Below, in pieces: positions 43,590-52,555 of a stretch of DNA of 64,000 bases (position 1 is its first letter; every line of letters begins with the position of its first letter). Origin of the DNA: JBFGCT01 sp963825565 (lineage in GTDB: Bacteria; Actinomycetota; Acidimicrobiia; Acidimicrobiales; Ilumatobacteraceae); contig CAWGTW010000010.1 in NCBI GenBank assembly GCA_963825565.1, forward strand, positions 1 through 64,000, read 5' to 3'. Under the pieces are notes generated by a model. It was not told the DNA's origin and did no database searches. It saw only the letters and a list, made by a program, of their open reading frames with translations. The translations under genes and the position numbers were made by a program.

Positions 43590-46088
43590 ATGATCGATGA
43601 CACCGAGTTCGACTCCCCCCGTACGGGTTTGACGCCGCACGAAGCGGAGGTCGATCCTGCCCGACTGATCACCTCGGCTCGCCCGCAACCGGGCTGGGTC
43701 GCGCTCGACCACGCCCGCGATCACGGGTTCACCGGTGAGATCGTCTTCCACGCCAGGCCGGAGGTGCGCGTCTACGTCGACAACGGCGTGGTGTACTTCG
43801 CCGAGCGCGCCGGCGACGAGACGCTCGGTCGCCGTCTGCTCGCTGCGGGATTGGTCGACGCGGTGCAGCTCGAGCGGGGCACGGTCCGTGTCGGTGGGGT
43901 GGAACACCTCGGCCGGCTGTTCGACCGTGAGCCGAGTATCGACCGCGACGCAGTGCTCGTTCTGACCGAGGACACGACTGCGGCCCTCGTCGCCGATCTG
44001 GCGAACAACGTCATCGCGCCGACGACGGCCACCGCCTACCGCCATCACGGTTCGGGGGTGCATCGCTGGTTCGTCGCGCCCACCGGCGGTGGGGTGCTCA
44101 GCCGTCCCGTCTCCGATGTCGCCCTGGTCGACAACTCCGTGGTCGAACAGCTCCCGGGTCTGCCCCCGGTCGACGCTGCGCCGCCGAGCGACGAACTGCG
44201 CATCGAATGGGACGAGCCGCTCGACGGCGACCTCGGGTCGTCCGAATCGGAAGCTGGTTCGGCGACGGCCGAAGACGACCTGTTCGGCGTGTTGCTCGAC
44301 GACGCTGATCTCTCCGATCTGCTCGGCCCCGGCTTCGGTACGCCGATCGAGGCAGAGCCGGTCGAGCCCGGACCGCTCGCGCCGCCGCCGACCGACGGGA
44401 GTGGCGCCGCGCCCGGCTCCGACGTGGTGTCGGATCGCGCGGGAGTTCAGGCACCGCTCGCGGAACCGGACGTCGTGGCTCAGCGCGGCGTTGCGCCGTT
44501 CGCTCCGCCGGTGGTCGACGCCGCTGGGTCCGAGCCGGAGGACCGGTCGCCCGCGTTCGGTGAGCTGGCGCCCGCCCCTGCGGAGCCGGGCGACCCTGCG
44601 ACCGGGGAACCGGCGATCGACGAGACGCCCCTCGCCGCCCCGCTGACGATCACCGACGTCCCGATGACCGAACCGCGCCCGGCCGACGGGTTGCCGACGG
44701 TCGAGGTGGGCGCCGGCTTGGCCGCGATGCCCGCTCCCGCGGTCGAGCCGGACCAGCCCGTGTCACCGGTGGAGTCGGCCGACCCGGGGTCCGCCCCGCT
44801 CGAGTTCGCTCCGCTGAGGGTCGACCTCGACGCACTGTCATCCGATCACGTCGACCCGGACGCCTTCGATGCGTCGCCATCGTCGGGCGCGATCGAGCTG
44901 GCCGACGACGACGAGTTCCACATCGTCTGGCCGGACGGCACCGAGGAGGTGCCGACGACCGGTGTCGGAGAGGTTCTGGGGCGACGGTCCACCGACGACG
45001 CCTTCGCCCGGCTCGACGATGACGGTGAGCCCACCGAGGGTCGGTCGATGATCGTCGGTGAGGTGCTCCTGCCACAGCACGCGCCCTCGGGATCGCCGAT
45101 CGATCGTGGCGACTCGCTGGTCGCGCCGGCGCCGGGTTCCGATGCGCTGGTGGACATGGCCGCCGGGTCCGACGCCCCGCCCGACACGCTCCCGGTCGAA
45201 GCAGCCGACGACTCGTGGGTCGACTCGGTTGACGAGCCGGTCGTGTTCGATGTCGTGTCGGAGCCGGCCGAGGTCGCTGCGATGTCCGAGGTCGTGCCGG
45301 TCGTGTCGGTCGTGTCGGAGTCGGTTGACGAGCCGGTCGTGTTCGATGTCGTGTCGGAGTCGGCCGAGGTCGCTGCGATGTCCGAGGTCGTGCCGGTCGT
45401 GCCGGAGTCGGTCGACGAGTCGGTTGCCGAGCCGGCGGGATTCGATGTGGTGTCGGAGCTGTCGGAGTCGGTCGACGAGTTGGTCGTGTCCGACGTGGTG
45501 CCGGTCGTGTCGGTCGTGTCGGAGTCGGTCGACGGCTCCGGGGTGTCCGGGGTGTCCGAGGTGTCCGACGATGTCGACGATGTCGATGAGGACCGCGACG
45601 GTACGGTGGCGGCCGGCGAGCTCCTGAGCCAACCCGCCGACGCCCCCTCGCCGCCGGCGCCCGGCCGGATCGACTTCGAGGTGCCGGCGCTCGTCTTGAG
45701 CGACGTTCCGACCGCGGATGGCCAGGTGCCCGACGAGGTGTCGAACGCGGTGCTGCGGGCGATCCGGGCGATCGAGGCGGCGTCGATGAGCGCCGCTGCT
45801 CCGTCGGTGGCCCGTATCGCCGGGACCGAATCGCCACCTGCTCCCCCACCGCAGCCGGCCACGATGGGCTTTGCCCCACCGACGCTGGAGACCAGCGCGG
45901 AGGCGATGTACGCCGCAGCTGCCCGCGAGGCGTCGGTCGTCACGGCGGTCGCGCCGGTGGTGTCGTCCGAGGAGCCCGCCGAGCGGCGAGTCGCTTCGGT
46001 CGTGTTCGTCGACGACGAGGATGTCCCCGAGACCGAGGACCGGGCCGGGGCGCTGCGACGTCTGATCGACAGCCTGCGCCGGCGCTGA
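43590..46088 (+). CDS. PATAN/DUF4388-like N-terminal domain with long low-complexity region
   Basis: The 832-residue protein has an N-terminal domain of about 150 residues resembling DUF4388/PATAN (HGFTGEIVFHARPEVRVYVD, NGVVYFAERAGDETLGRRLL, LERGTVRVGGVEHLGRLF). About 600 residues of acidic, Pro/Ala/Val-rich sequence follow, including a 32-residue tandem repeat, and a basic C-terminal helix (RAGALRRLIDSLRRR). In cyanobacteria, PATAN proteins bind the pilus motor PilB, and PilB is encoded 8 kb away, but this role is inferred. The ATG at 43590 has a GGAGG site; it is one base after the GTPase stop. The domain assignment is tentative. Confidence 0.6.
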   Translation: MIDDTEFDSPRTGLTPHEAEVDPARLITSARPQPGWVALDHARDHGFTGEIVFHARPEVRVYVDNGVVYFAERAGDETLGRRLLAAGLVDAVQLERGTVRVGGVEHLGRLFDREPSIDRDAVLVLTEDTTAALVADLANNVIAPTTATAYRHHGSGVHRWFVAPTGGGVLSRPVSDVALVDNSVVEQLPGLPPVDAAPPSDELRIEWDEPLDGDLGSSESEAGSATAEDDLFGVLLDDADLSDLLGPGFGTPIEAEPVEPGPLAPPPTDGSGAAPGSDVVSDRAGVQAPLAEPDVVAQRGVAPFAPPVVDAAGSEPEDRSPAFGELAPAPAEPGDPATGEPAIDETPLAAPLTITDVPMTEPRPADGLPTVEVGAGLAAMPAPAVEPDQPVSPVESADPGSAPLEFAPLRVDLDALSSDHVDPDAFDASPSSGAIELADDDEFHIVWPDGTEEVPTTGVGEVLGRRSTDDAFARLDDDGEPTEGRSMIVGEVLLPQHAPSGSPIDRGDSLVAPAPGSDALVDMAAGSDAPPDTLPVEAADDSWVDSVDEPVVFDVVSEPAEVAAMSEVVPVVSVVSESVDEPVVFDVVSESAEVAAMSEVVPVVPESVDESVAEPAGFDVVSELSESVDELVVSDVVPVVSVVSESVDGSGVSGVSEVSDDVDDVDEDRDGTVAAGELLSQPADAPSPPAPGRIDFEVPALVLSDVPTADGQVPDEVSNAVLRAIRAIEAASMSAAAPSVARIAGTESPPAPPPQPATMGFAPPTLETSAEAMYAAAAREASVVTAVAPVVSSEEPAERRVASVVFVDDEDVPETEDRAGALRRLIDSLRRR
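45228..45419 (+). repeat. 96-bp tandem repeat in the PATAN-like gene
   Basis: The unit coding VDEPVVFDVVSE(P/S)AEVAAM and onward occurs twice nearly identically with a 96-base period, followed by partial shorter copies to about 45540. It indicates recent duplication and a length-variable linker. Confidence 0.75.
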
Positions 46089-46091
46089 CGG

Positions 46092-46604
46092 TCAAGCCTG
46101 CCGAGGTCCTCGCCGGTCGCGAAAGAAGGTGCGGAGTAGGTCGCCCGCCTCCTCGGCCATGACTCCGGCGGTGACGTCGACGCGGTGGTTCAGCACGTCC
46201 CCGCTGAGTAGGTGGAACACCGAGTCGACCGCTCCGGCCTTGGGGTCGTCCGCGCCGTAGACGATGCGCCCGAGGCGGGCGTTGACCATCGCACCCGCAC
46301 ACATCGCACACGGTTCGAGGGTGGCGTACAGGGTGCACTCGTCGAGTCGCCACCGGCCGATCCGGCGGGCGGCATCGCGCAGCGCGAGCACCTCGGCATG
46401 GGCGGTCGGATCGGCGGTCAGCTCCCGCTCGTTGTGCCGCCGCGCGATCGCCACGCCCCGATGGACCACGACCGCCCCGACCGGCACGTCCCCGTGATCG
46501 AGCGCGGCCCGCGCCTCATCAAGCGCAAGCCTCATCGCCTCGCCGTCGCCATGACCGTCACCGACACCGTGACCGACGCCGTCGCCAGAGCTCGCCATCG
46601 CCAT
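46092..46604 (-). CDS. tadA: tRNA adenosine(34) deaminase
   Basis: The 170-residue enzyme converts A34 to inosine in tRNA-Arg(ACG), a tRNA encoded at 11903. Zinc and catalytic motifs are present: HAEVLAL with the catalytic Glu, and PCAMCAGAM with the two Cys. The first 24 residues are an unusual Gly/Asp/His-rich stretch (GDGVGHGVGDGHGDG); if that is not translated, the ATG at 46532 gives a normal-length TadA. It converges with the PATAN-like gene, three bases apart. Confidence 0.92.
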   Translation of the reverse strand: MAMASSGDGVGHGVGDGHGDGEAMRLALDEARAALDHGDVPVGAVVVHRGVAIARRHNERELTADPTAHAEVLALRDAARRIGRWRLDECTLYATLEPCAMCAGAMVNARLGRIVYGADDPKAGAVDSVFHLLSGDVLNHRVDVTAGVMAEEAGDLLRTFFRDRRGPRQA

Positions 46605-46738
46605 CGGCGGAGTCTGCCAGGCCCTGCGTCACGACTTGACCCGGCCGCAACAGCGCGCACTGCGACCCGTCCTGCCGACGGGGCGGGCGGCTCCAGCCGT
46701 CCGCTGCTCGAGCCCCGGATCAGGAGCTCGTTCTCGAG

Positions 46739-46823
46739 CGGAGGGAGTGGGATTCGAACCCACGGAAGGTTGCCCTTCACACGCTTTCCAAGCGTGCCGA
46801 TTCGGCCGCTCTCGCATCCCTCC
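46739..46823 (-). tRNA. tRNA-Ser (GGA)
   Basis: The reverse complement begins GGAGGGATGCGAGAGCGG, carries anticodon loop CTTGGAAA (GGA), a long variable arm and GGGTTCGAATCCC, closing with TCCCTCC. No CCA encoded. Confidence 0.95.
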
Positions 46824-46968
46824 GAGGTTCCCGTTCGCGCTCGCCAACGGATGACCGGAGCTGGCAGGTTAGCCCGGCGCACGGGAAATGCCGTCGAGCC
46901 GGCGCGGACCCGGGACTGGATGCAGGTGGGCGGAGCCGAGGTAACATGATCGGCGCCGGCGGGGAGTT

Positions 46969-47100
46969 CCCGCCGGCTGAGGTGGCGATCGGGTCCTGTG
47001 CATCGGGCGCCCGTGAACCAGGTCAGGACCGGGAGGTAGCAGCCTTCATCGGCATCGTCCGAGTGCCGCAGACCGCCTGGTCGTCACCTCAGCCGGCGGG
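46969..47100 (+). ncRNA. ffs: Signal recognition particle RNA
   Basis: The conserved SRP domain core is clear: GTGAACCAGGTCAGGACC, then GGGAGGTAGCAGCC. The terminal stem is long: CCCGCCGGCTGAGGTG (46969-46984) pairs with CACCTCAGCCGGCGGG (47085-47100). A 97-base minimal form would run about 46981-47077. The 3' arm overlaps the end of the exonuclease gene on the other strand by 12 bases. A TAACAT box at 46942 may be its -10. Confidence 0.85.
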
Positions 47101-47967
47101 GCTCGGCGCAAGCCGCCGAGCGAGGTCGGCCAGCCCCGGCGCGCCGAGTTCCGCGGCGATCGCGTCGAACCCGTCGGCCGGACCCCGCCAACGCCAGTCG
47201 TCGACCGTGCCGACGGCGACGGTCGTGTCGACCGTGGCGATCGTTCGGAAGAGCAGGGCGTCGGAGAACTGGGCCTGCAGCACTGCGCAGAGCTTCGGCG
47301 CTCCGCGCAGGCCGGCGACGTCCCACTGTCCCGCCGAGGCTGGGATGTCCTCGAGGTGGCGGTAGCGCGCGAGCACGGCACCGGCGCTCTTCGCACCCCA
47401 TCCGGGCAGCCCGGGGAAGCCGTCGGCGGTGTCGCCGACCAGCCCGAGGAAGTCGGGGATCGACTCGGGGTCGACCCCGAACTTCTCGCGCACGGCCTCG
47501 CTGTCGATGATCTCCCGTTTGCGCCGGTCGAACTGGACGACCCGGTCGCCGCGCACGCACTGACCGAGGTCCTTGTCGGGCGTGACGATGAGGACCTGTT
47601 CGACCCGGTCGTCTGCGTCTGCGACTGCCGCCGCCGCGCCGAGCGCATCGTCGGCTTCGAACTCGACCATCGGCCAGACCGTGAACCCGGCCGCGCCCAG
47701 GGCTCGCTCGACCACGGGGATCTGCTCCAGGATCTCCGGGTCAATTCCCTCGCCCGTCTTGTACCCCGCCCAGAGGTCGTTGCGGAAGCTCTCGATCACG
47801 TGGTCGGAGGCCACGGCGACGTGGGTGGCACCGTCCTCGATCAGCGCCAGCGTGGAGCCCACCACGCCGGCTGCGGCCGCGTACGGGTGCCGATCGGCGT
47901 GGCGCGAGGCCGCGCCGAAGTGCTGCCGGAACAGCTCGTAGGTCCCGTCGACGAGATGAACGCGCAC
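47089..47967 (-). CDS. 5'-3' exonuclease (PolA N-domain-like)
   Basis: The 292-residue protein matches the stand-alone 5'-3' exonuclease/flap nuclease domain. It has VHLVDGTYELFR, AVASDHVIESFRND, the acidic metal motif EFEADDALGA, VTPDKDLGQCV and the helix-hairpin-helix GLVGDTADGFPGLPGWG. It should remove flaps or RNA primers in repair or replication. The start ATG at 47967 is standard. It converges on the SRP RNA. Confidence 0.88.
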   Translation of the reverse strand: MRVHLVDGTYELFRQHFGAASRHADRHPYAAAAGVVGSTLALIEDGATHVAVASDHVIESFRNDLWAGYKTGEGIDPEILEQIPVVERALGAAGFTVWPMVEFEADDALGAAAAVADADDRVEQVLIVTPDKDLGQCVRGDRVVQFDRRKREIIDSEAVREKFGVDPESIPDFLGLVGDTADGFPGLPGWGAKSAGAVLARYRHLEDIPASAGQWDVAGLRGAPKLCAVLQAQFSDALLFRTIATVDTTVAVGTVDDWRWRGPADGFDAIAAELGAPGLADLARRLAPSPAG

Positions 47968-48078
47968 ATGAGCACCCTACGCGGCCCACGATCCCGCTCC
48001 TTCTCTCCCGCAGCCCCCGACCGGCTCCGTCTGCGGAGTGTCGCGCCGGGCGCAACGGGCCGCGCGAGGTGGTGTGCG

Positions 48079-48663
48079 TCAGGCGACGGGTTGACGGTGG
48101 CGCATGAGCGCGTGCTCGACGACGGAGACCATGGCGGCCTTGGCGTCCTCGCGATTGCGGGCGTCGGCGAACAGCATCGGGACGGTCGGCGGCAGCTGGA
48201 CCGCTTCGCGGATGTCGACGATCGGGTGCGACCGCACGCCGTCGAAGGTGTTGACGGCGACGATGAACGGCAGCCCGCGCGACTCGAAGTAGTCGATCGC
48301 CGGGAAGCACTCGGTCAGTCGCCGCGTGTCGGCCAAGACGACGGCACCGATCGCACCGCGCGACAGCTCGTTCCACATGAAGTGGTACCGCTCCTGACCC
48401 GGGGTGCCGAACAGGTACAGGACGATGTCGGCGGTCAGGCTGATGCGACCGAAGTCCATCGCCACCGTGGTCGTCTCCTTGTGGTCGGTGAACGACAGGT
48501 TGTCGATCCCGCTGCTGGCGCTGGTCATCACCGCTTCGCTCCGCAGCGGTTCGATCTCGGAGACCGAGCCGACGAAGGTGGTCTTGCCGGCACCAAAGCC
48601 GCCGGCGACGACGATCTTCACGGGGACTTTGCGAATCGTCGGTTCAGAGGTCGCGTATTCCAT
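48079..48663 (-). CDS. cvnD: Conservon GTPase
   Basis: The 194-residue Ras-like GTPase has P-loop GGFGAGKTTFVGSVSE, TTVAMDFGRI, LFGTPGQERYHF and the G4-like VAVNTFDG. It is the last gene of a sensor kinase/roadblock/DUF742/GTPase operon and overlaps DUF742 by 20 bases. In Streptomyces such GTPases associate with the membrane complex and act in development and secondary metabolism. Confidence 0.92.
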   Translation of the reverse strand: MEYATSEPTIRKVPVKIVVAGGFGAGKTTFVGSVSEIEPLRSEAVMTSASSGIDNLSFTDHKETTTVAMDFGRISLTADIVLYLFGTPGQERYHFMWNELSRGAIGAVVLADTRRLTECFPAIDYFESRGLPFIVAVNTFDGVRSHPIVDIREAVQLPPTVPMLFADARNREDAKAAMVSVVEHALMRHRQPVA

Positions 48664-49180
48664 CGAGTACCTTCTCGAGCAGGCTGGTGTAGGACGTGAT
48701 CGGGGCGTTGCGCTGGACGTGGATGGCACCGGCGTCGACCAGGTCCGACACGACCACGCGGGCCACCCCGATCGGGATCTCGGCTCGCGCCGCGAGCTCG
48801 ACCAGCGCCATCGGACGCTCGGCGAGCTGGAGGATCTTCGCCGCTTCCCAGCGGTACTTGGCGGTGTCACCGTCGAGTCGGGTGCTGGTCTGGATCTGGG
48901 CTTCCAGGCTGATCTCGACGTGGCCGGCTGTACGACCACCGGTCATCGTGTACGGGCGGATCAGCCGCGCGCCGGCTTCGTCCGGATCGGCCTGTGGTGC
49001 GCCGTCGCCGGGGTCGTGCGCTGCGGACTCGCGTGCCGCGGACTCGGGCGTCGCGATCGTTGCGCCGGTTCGGCGGATTGCCATCGCGTCGGCCAACCGC
49101 GCGTCGATCGACGGTGCGCCGGACGCCAGTTCGTCGAACGCCGGGATGTCGCTGCGTGCTTCCACATTCACTCCTCTCAT
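48644..49180 (-). CDS. cvnC: Conservon DUF742 protein
   Basis: The 178-residue protein has a variable N-terminal 80 residues, then the DUF742 core: RLIRPYTMTGGRT, ILQLAERPMALVELAARAEI, PIGVARVVVSDLVDAGAIHV. The core is a winged-helix-like module. It lies between the roadblock and GTPase genes as in all conservons. A GTG at 49171 is an alternative start. Confidence 0.9.
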   Translation of the reverse strand: MRGVNVEARSDIPAFDELASGAPSIDARLADAMAIRRTGATIATPESAARESAAHDPGDGAPQADPDEAGARLIRPYTMTGGRTAGHVEISLEAQIQTSTRLDGDTAKYRWEAAKILQLAERPMALVELAARAEIPIGVARVVVSDLVDAGAIHVQRNAPITSYTSLLEKVLDGIRDL

Positions 49181-49203
49181 GCACTCCTCTCGTCGGTCCA
49201 CAC

Positions 49204-49623
49204 TCACCCGCGTGTGAGCATCAACGACTTGAGCTCCTCTCGGACTTCCGGGGTGAGCACATCGCCGGCACGCTCCGCGAACACGGCCATCTCGTAGCCG
49301 ATCGTGCCGATGTCGGCCTGCTTGGTAGCGACGACGCACATCAGCGAGCCGTCCCGGATGCCGGTGACGAACAGCCAGCCGTTCTCCATCTCCACGATGA
49401 CGTTCGACACCGCACCGGCACCGAACCGTCCGGCCGATCCGTACGCCAGGCCGATCATCCCGGAGGACACGGCGGCGAGACGCTCGCCCGCCTCGCGGTC
49501 CACCCCGTCCGACCCGGCCAACGCCAGCCCGTCGGAGGAGACGACGACCGCTTGCCGGACGGCGGGGACCTGGTCGACGAACCGTCCGACCAGCCAGTTC
49601 AGGTTGTCTGCTGCGGTGCCCAT
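49204..49623 (-). CDS. cvnB: Conservon roadblock/LC7 protein
   Basis: The 139-residue protein reads LNWLVGRFVDQVPAVRQAVV, VSSDGLALAGSDG and MENGWLFVTGIRDGSLMCVV, the standard roadblock/LC7 fold of conservons. Its first base is the last base of the sensor kinase stop, so translation is coupled. It should link the kinase-like protein to the GTPase. Confidence 0.93.
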   Translation of the reverse strand: MGTAADNLNWLVGRFVDQVPAVRQAVVVSSDGLALAGSDGVDREAGERLAAVSSGMIGLAYGSAGRFGAGAVSNVIVEMENGWLFVTGIRDGSLMCVVATKQADIGTIGYEMAVFAERAGDVLTPEVREELKSLMLTRG

Positions 49624-52247
49624 CAGTTGCGTCCTCCGGTGGTGTCGTTCGGTGCATCGGCGCCGTCGAGGCGTCCGAGCTGGGTGCTGGTGTGAAAGGC
49701 GCTGAGGGTCGAGCGCAGCGCCTCGGGATCGTGGCTCGATGCGGTGACCGGCCGCGGCTCGGGCATCGCCGTCGTCGGCCCGCTTCCGCCTTCGCGCCGG
49801 GGCAGCCCGGCCTCGGTCATCGGACCGGCAGCGCCGGGGCGGCGAACCGGCAGCCCACTCGGCGTGACCTCGGGTGCGATCGGCGCCGGCGCAGCCGCGG
49901 GCTGCGGCGGTGCGAGATCGGGCATCCGCAGCGCACCTGGCGCGGGGGCCGGCATCACCGGCGTGCGCTCGAGCGGTGCGATGCTCGGTGGATCGGCCAC
50001 CGGGGCCGGGCGGAAGTCGGGAACCGCCGACGCCGGCTTGGGGTCGATGACGGCCGGACGGCGCTGCGGCAGGCCCGAGGTCGTGGTCGCGAGGTCCTCG
50101 CCCGGCGCCACAGGTCGTGCTTCGGGCTCTGGCGCCCCGGATTCCGGTTCGATCGAGCCGGATCGTTCGTCCGGAGCGGGCTCGGGTCGCCGATCGAGGC
50201 CGAGTGCATCCTGGCGGCCGCGGTTCATCGCGGCGATCGCGTCGAGCGCGGAGTTGGTCGCTCGTGCGGCCTCGCTCTCCGACGCGGCCGGTGCCGGCAC
50301 GCTCCGCTCGGCGGGAGCGGTGCCGTCGTGGGCATCGGCGTTGACGATCTCGTCGAACGCGGCGTCGAACGCGTTGTCGAATCGGGGTTCGGCGTCGGGG
50401 TCGGTCGTGTGCTGGTACATCGCCGACGGGATGACCACGTTGACCGAGATGCCCGGCGCGGCCTGGACGAGGCTGACCTTGATCTGGTGCTTGGCGGCGA
50501 GCAGGGAGACCACCGAGAGGCCGAGCGTCGGTTCCACCGACAGACCGATGACCGGTGGCTTGGCGAGCAGCGCGTTCAGCTCCTGGAGCCGCTGCCCGGG
50601 GATTCCCACGCCTCGATCCGAGATCGTGATCAGGTAGCCGGTTCCGGTGAAGTGCCCGGCGACCGAGACCCGGCTATCGGGGGGCGAGAACGACGCCGCG
50701 TTGTCCAGCAACTCCGCGAGGAGGTGTGACGTGTCGGCGACGAGCGGCCCCATGATCTGCAGGCTCTCCAGCGCGAGCACGTCGATCCGCCGGTAGTCCT
50801 CCACCTCGGAGATCGCGGCGCGGACGACGTCGTCGATCTCGATCGGCCCGGAGCGCCGACGCTGTGTGTCGCTCTTGGCGAGGACGAGCAGGCTCTCGGC
50901 GTTGCGACGCATTCGGGTCGCGGTGTGGTCGAGCTTGTAGTAGTTGGCCAGCAGGTCGGGATCATCGACGTTGGCCTCCAACTCGTCGAGCAGTGCGAGC
51001 TGGCGATCGACGAGGCTGCGATTGCGTCGGGCGAGCGTGACGAAGATCTCCGACACGCCGCGGCGCAGGACCTCCATCTGCTCCGTCGCCACTTCGACGA
51101 GCGTGGTCTGCACGGCGGTGAACGATTCCGCCAGCTCGCCGATCTCGTCGGTCCCGACGCCTTCGATCGGCGTCACGTCCGGGAGCGGCGTCGATCCGCT
51201 CGGATCGCGCAGCGACTCGACCAGGATGGGGAGCTGCTCGCCTGCCACCTGTCGTGCCCGGTCGGACACCCGGGCGATGCGCCGGGTGATCGAGCGTGAC
51301 GTGAGGAACGACAACACCAGCGCGACGAGGATCGCCGCGGACACGTACCCGATCCTGATGAACGTCTGCCGGGCGATCCCGCTCGACAGCTCGGCGGCGT
51401 CGCTCGTCACCCGCTCGGCGAGCAGATTGCGCAGGCCGGTCTCGGACACGATCGGTGCCGAGAACCGCTGCATGTCGAACCGCAATGCGTCGTCCGGGCT
51501 GATCACGGGACCCTGCTCGAGCAGCCAGTCGAGCTCGGCGAAGCTCCCTTCGGTGGTCGCCGGGAGGTTGCGTCGCTCGTAGATTTCGCGCCAGTCGATC
51601 GGCGCGGAGGCCTCGAAGCGTTCGAGTGCGAACACGGCGTTCCGGCTGAGGAATCGGGCGCGGTCGACGTTGATCGGCTGCCCGGTGCTGATCGTCAGGT
51701 CGATCATCTCGAGGAGCTGGTCGGTGTTGTAGGCGGCCCGGGTGAGGGCGGCCACCGCCTGCAGCTTCCGGCCGAGCTCGGGGTCGGTCGCCTCCGCGGC
51801 GAGCAGGTCGCCGAGATTGGTCAGCGTCTCCTGGGCCGTGGCGTACTCGGTGAACCCGGCCGTCGCACCGGACCCGGCGCTGCTGTCGGTGATCGCCCGC
51901 GCCCGACCGAGCGATGACAACGAGTCGGTGATGGTCACCATCAGCGCTCCGGAATCGGGCACACGGCTCACCGCCGCGCCGAGCGAGACGAACGCCGCAT
52001 CGGTCGCCGCCCTCGCCCTGTCGTTCTCGGCGGGGTCGTCGAGCAGGATCGCATCCTGCTCGCCGTCGAGGGCCTCGATCACCTCGACGAGCGGCACCCA
52101 CGTCGCGCCGAGCTTGCCGGTGCGATCGGCGTCGCTGATCTGCTCGATGTTGGTCCCCACGGTCAGCGTGAGCAAGCCGAGGAGCACGGCTACCAATGGG
52201 GCTGCGGCGAGCACCATCTTGCTGGACAGTCGAAGCCGACTGAGCAT
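49623..52247 (-). CDS. cvnA: Conservon sensor histidine kinase-like protein
   Basis: The 874-residue membrane protein has an N-terminal helix (about 10-30) and a NIT-type extracytoplasmic sensor (about 35-300). A second helix (YVSAAILVALVLSFLTS), a HAMP region and an ATPase domain follow: LLAELLDNAASFSPP (N box), ISDRGVGIPG and LGLSVVSLLA. A clear phospho-acceptor H-box is not obvious, as in other CvnA proteins. The C-terminal 250 residues are Pro/Ala-rich. It heads the conservon operon; the upstream region 52248-52446 lacks the sigma-28-like motif on its strand. Confidence 0.9.
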   Translation of the reverse strand: MLSRLRLSSKMVLAAAPLVAVLLGLLTLTVGTNIEQISDADRTGKLGATWVPLVEVIEALDGEQDAILLDDPAENDRARAATDAAFVSLGAAVSRVPDSGALMVTITDSLSSLGRARAITDSSAGSGATAGFTEYATAQETLTNLGDLLAAEATDPELGRKLQAVAALTRAAYNTDQLLEMIDLTISTGQPINVDRARFLSRNAVFALERFEASAPIDWREIYERRNLPATTEGSFAELDWLLEQGPVISPDDALRFDMQRFSAPIVSETGLRNLLAERVTSDAAELSSGIARQTFIRIGYVSAAILVALVLSFLTSRSITRRIARVSDRARQVAGEQLPILVESLRDPSGSTPLPDVTPIEGVGTDEIGELAESFTAVQTTLVEVATEQMEVLRRGVSEIFVTLARRNRSLVDRQLALLDELEANVDDPDLLANYYKLDHTATRMRRNAESLLVLAKSDTQRRRSGPIEIDDVVRAAISEVEDYRRIDVLALESLQIMGPLVADTSHLLAELLDNAASFSPPDSRVSVAGHFTGTGYLITISDRGVGIPGQRLQELNALLAKPPVIGLSVEPTLGLSVVSLLAAKHQIKVSLVQAAPGISVNVVIPSAMYQHTTDPDAEPRFDNAFDAAFDEIVNADAHDGTAPAERSVPAPAASESEAARATNSALDAIAAMNRGRQDALGLDRRPEPAPDERSGSIEPESGAPEPEARPVAPGEDLATTTSGLPQRRPAVIDPKPASAVPDFRPAPVADPPSIAPLERTPVMPAPAPGALRMPDLAPPQPAAAPAPIAPEVTPSGLPVRRPGAAGPMTEAGLPRREGGSGPTTAMPEPRPVTASSHDPEALRSTLSAFHTSTQLGRLDGADAPNDTTGGRN

Positions 52248-52446
52248 GAGAACTCCTCCCGTCTCGGAATGCGGTCACAGGAGCATCGGAAAGCATCAAG
52301 GCTGCCTAAAGTCAGCGAATCGTCAAGATGACGGGTGGGTGCCGGCTCCGCGGGCGCCACCACCCGCGCCGTCGTCCCCGGAAGGTCGCCCGAGCGTCGT
52401 GGCCTGGTTCGGTCGAGTCGCGGCGCGCCCGATCGTCAGCAATTGC

Positions 52447-52473
52447 TCAAGACGGCGGCGCAGGGGTCCGATA
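52447..52473 (+). promoter_or_regulatory. Sigma-28-like promoter of the coiled-coil/pilB/pilC operon
   Basis: TCAAG (52447-52451), 16 bases, CCGATA (52468-52473), with T before CCGATAG. The start codon at 52556 follows after a leader of about 75 bases with a strong GAGGAGG ribosome site. Confidence 0.65.
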
Positions 52474-52555
52474 GATCTCGTGAGGCGCACCGTGCCTCCA
52501 CCGAAGGGACCCGGCCGTACCGGGTCGATCGACCGATGTTCCGAGGAGGCCTGCG

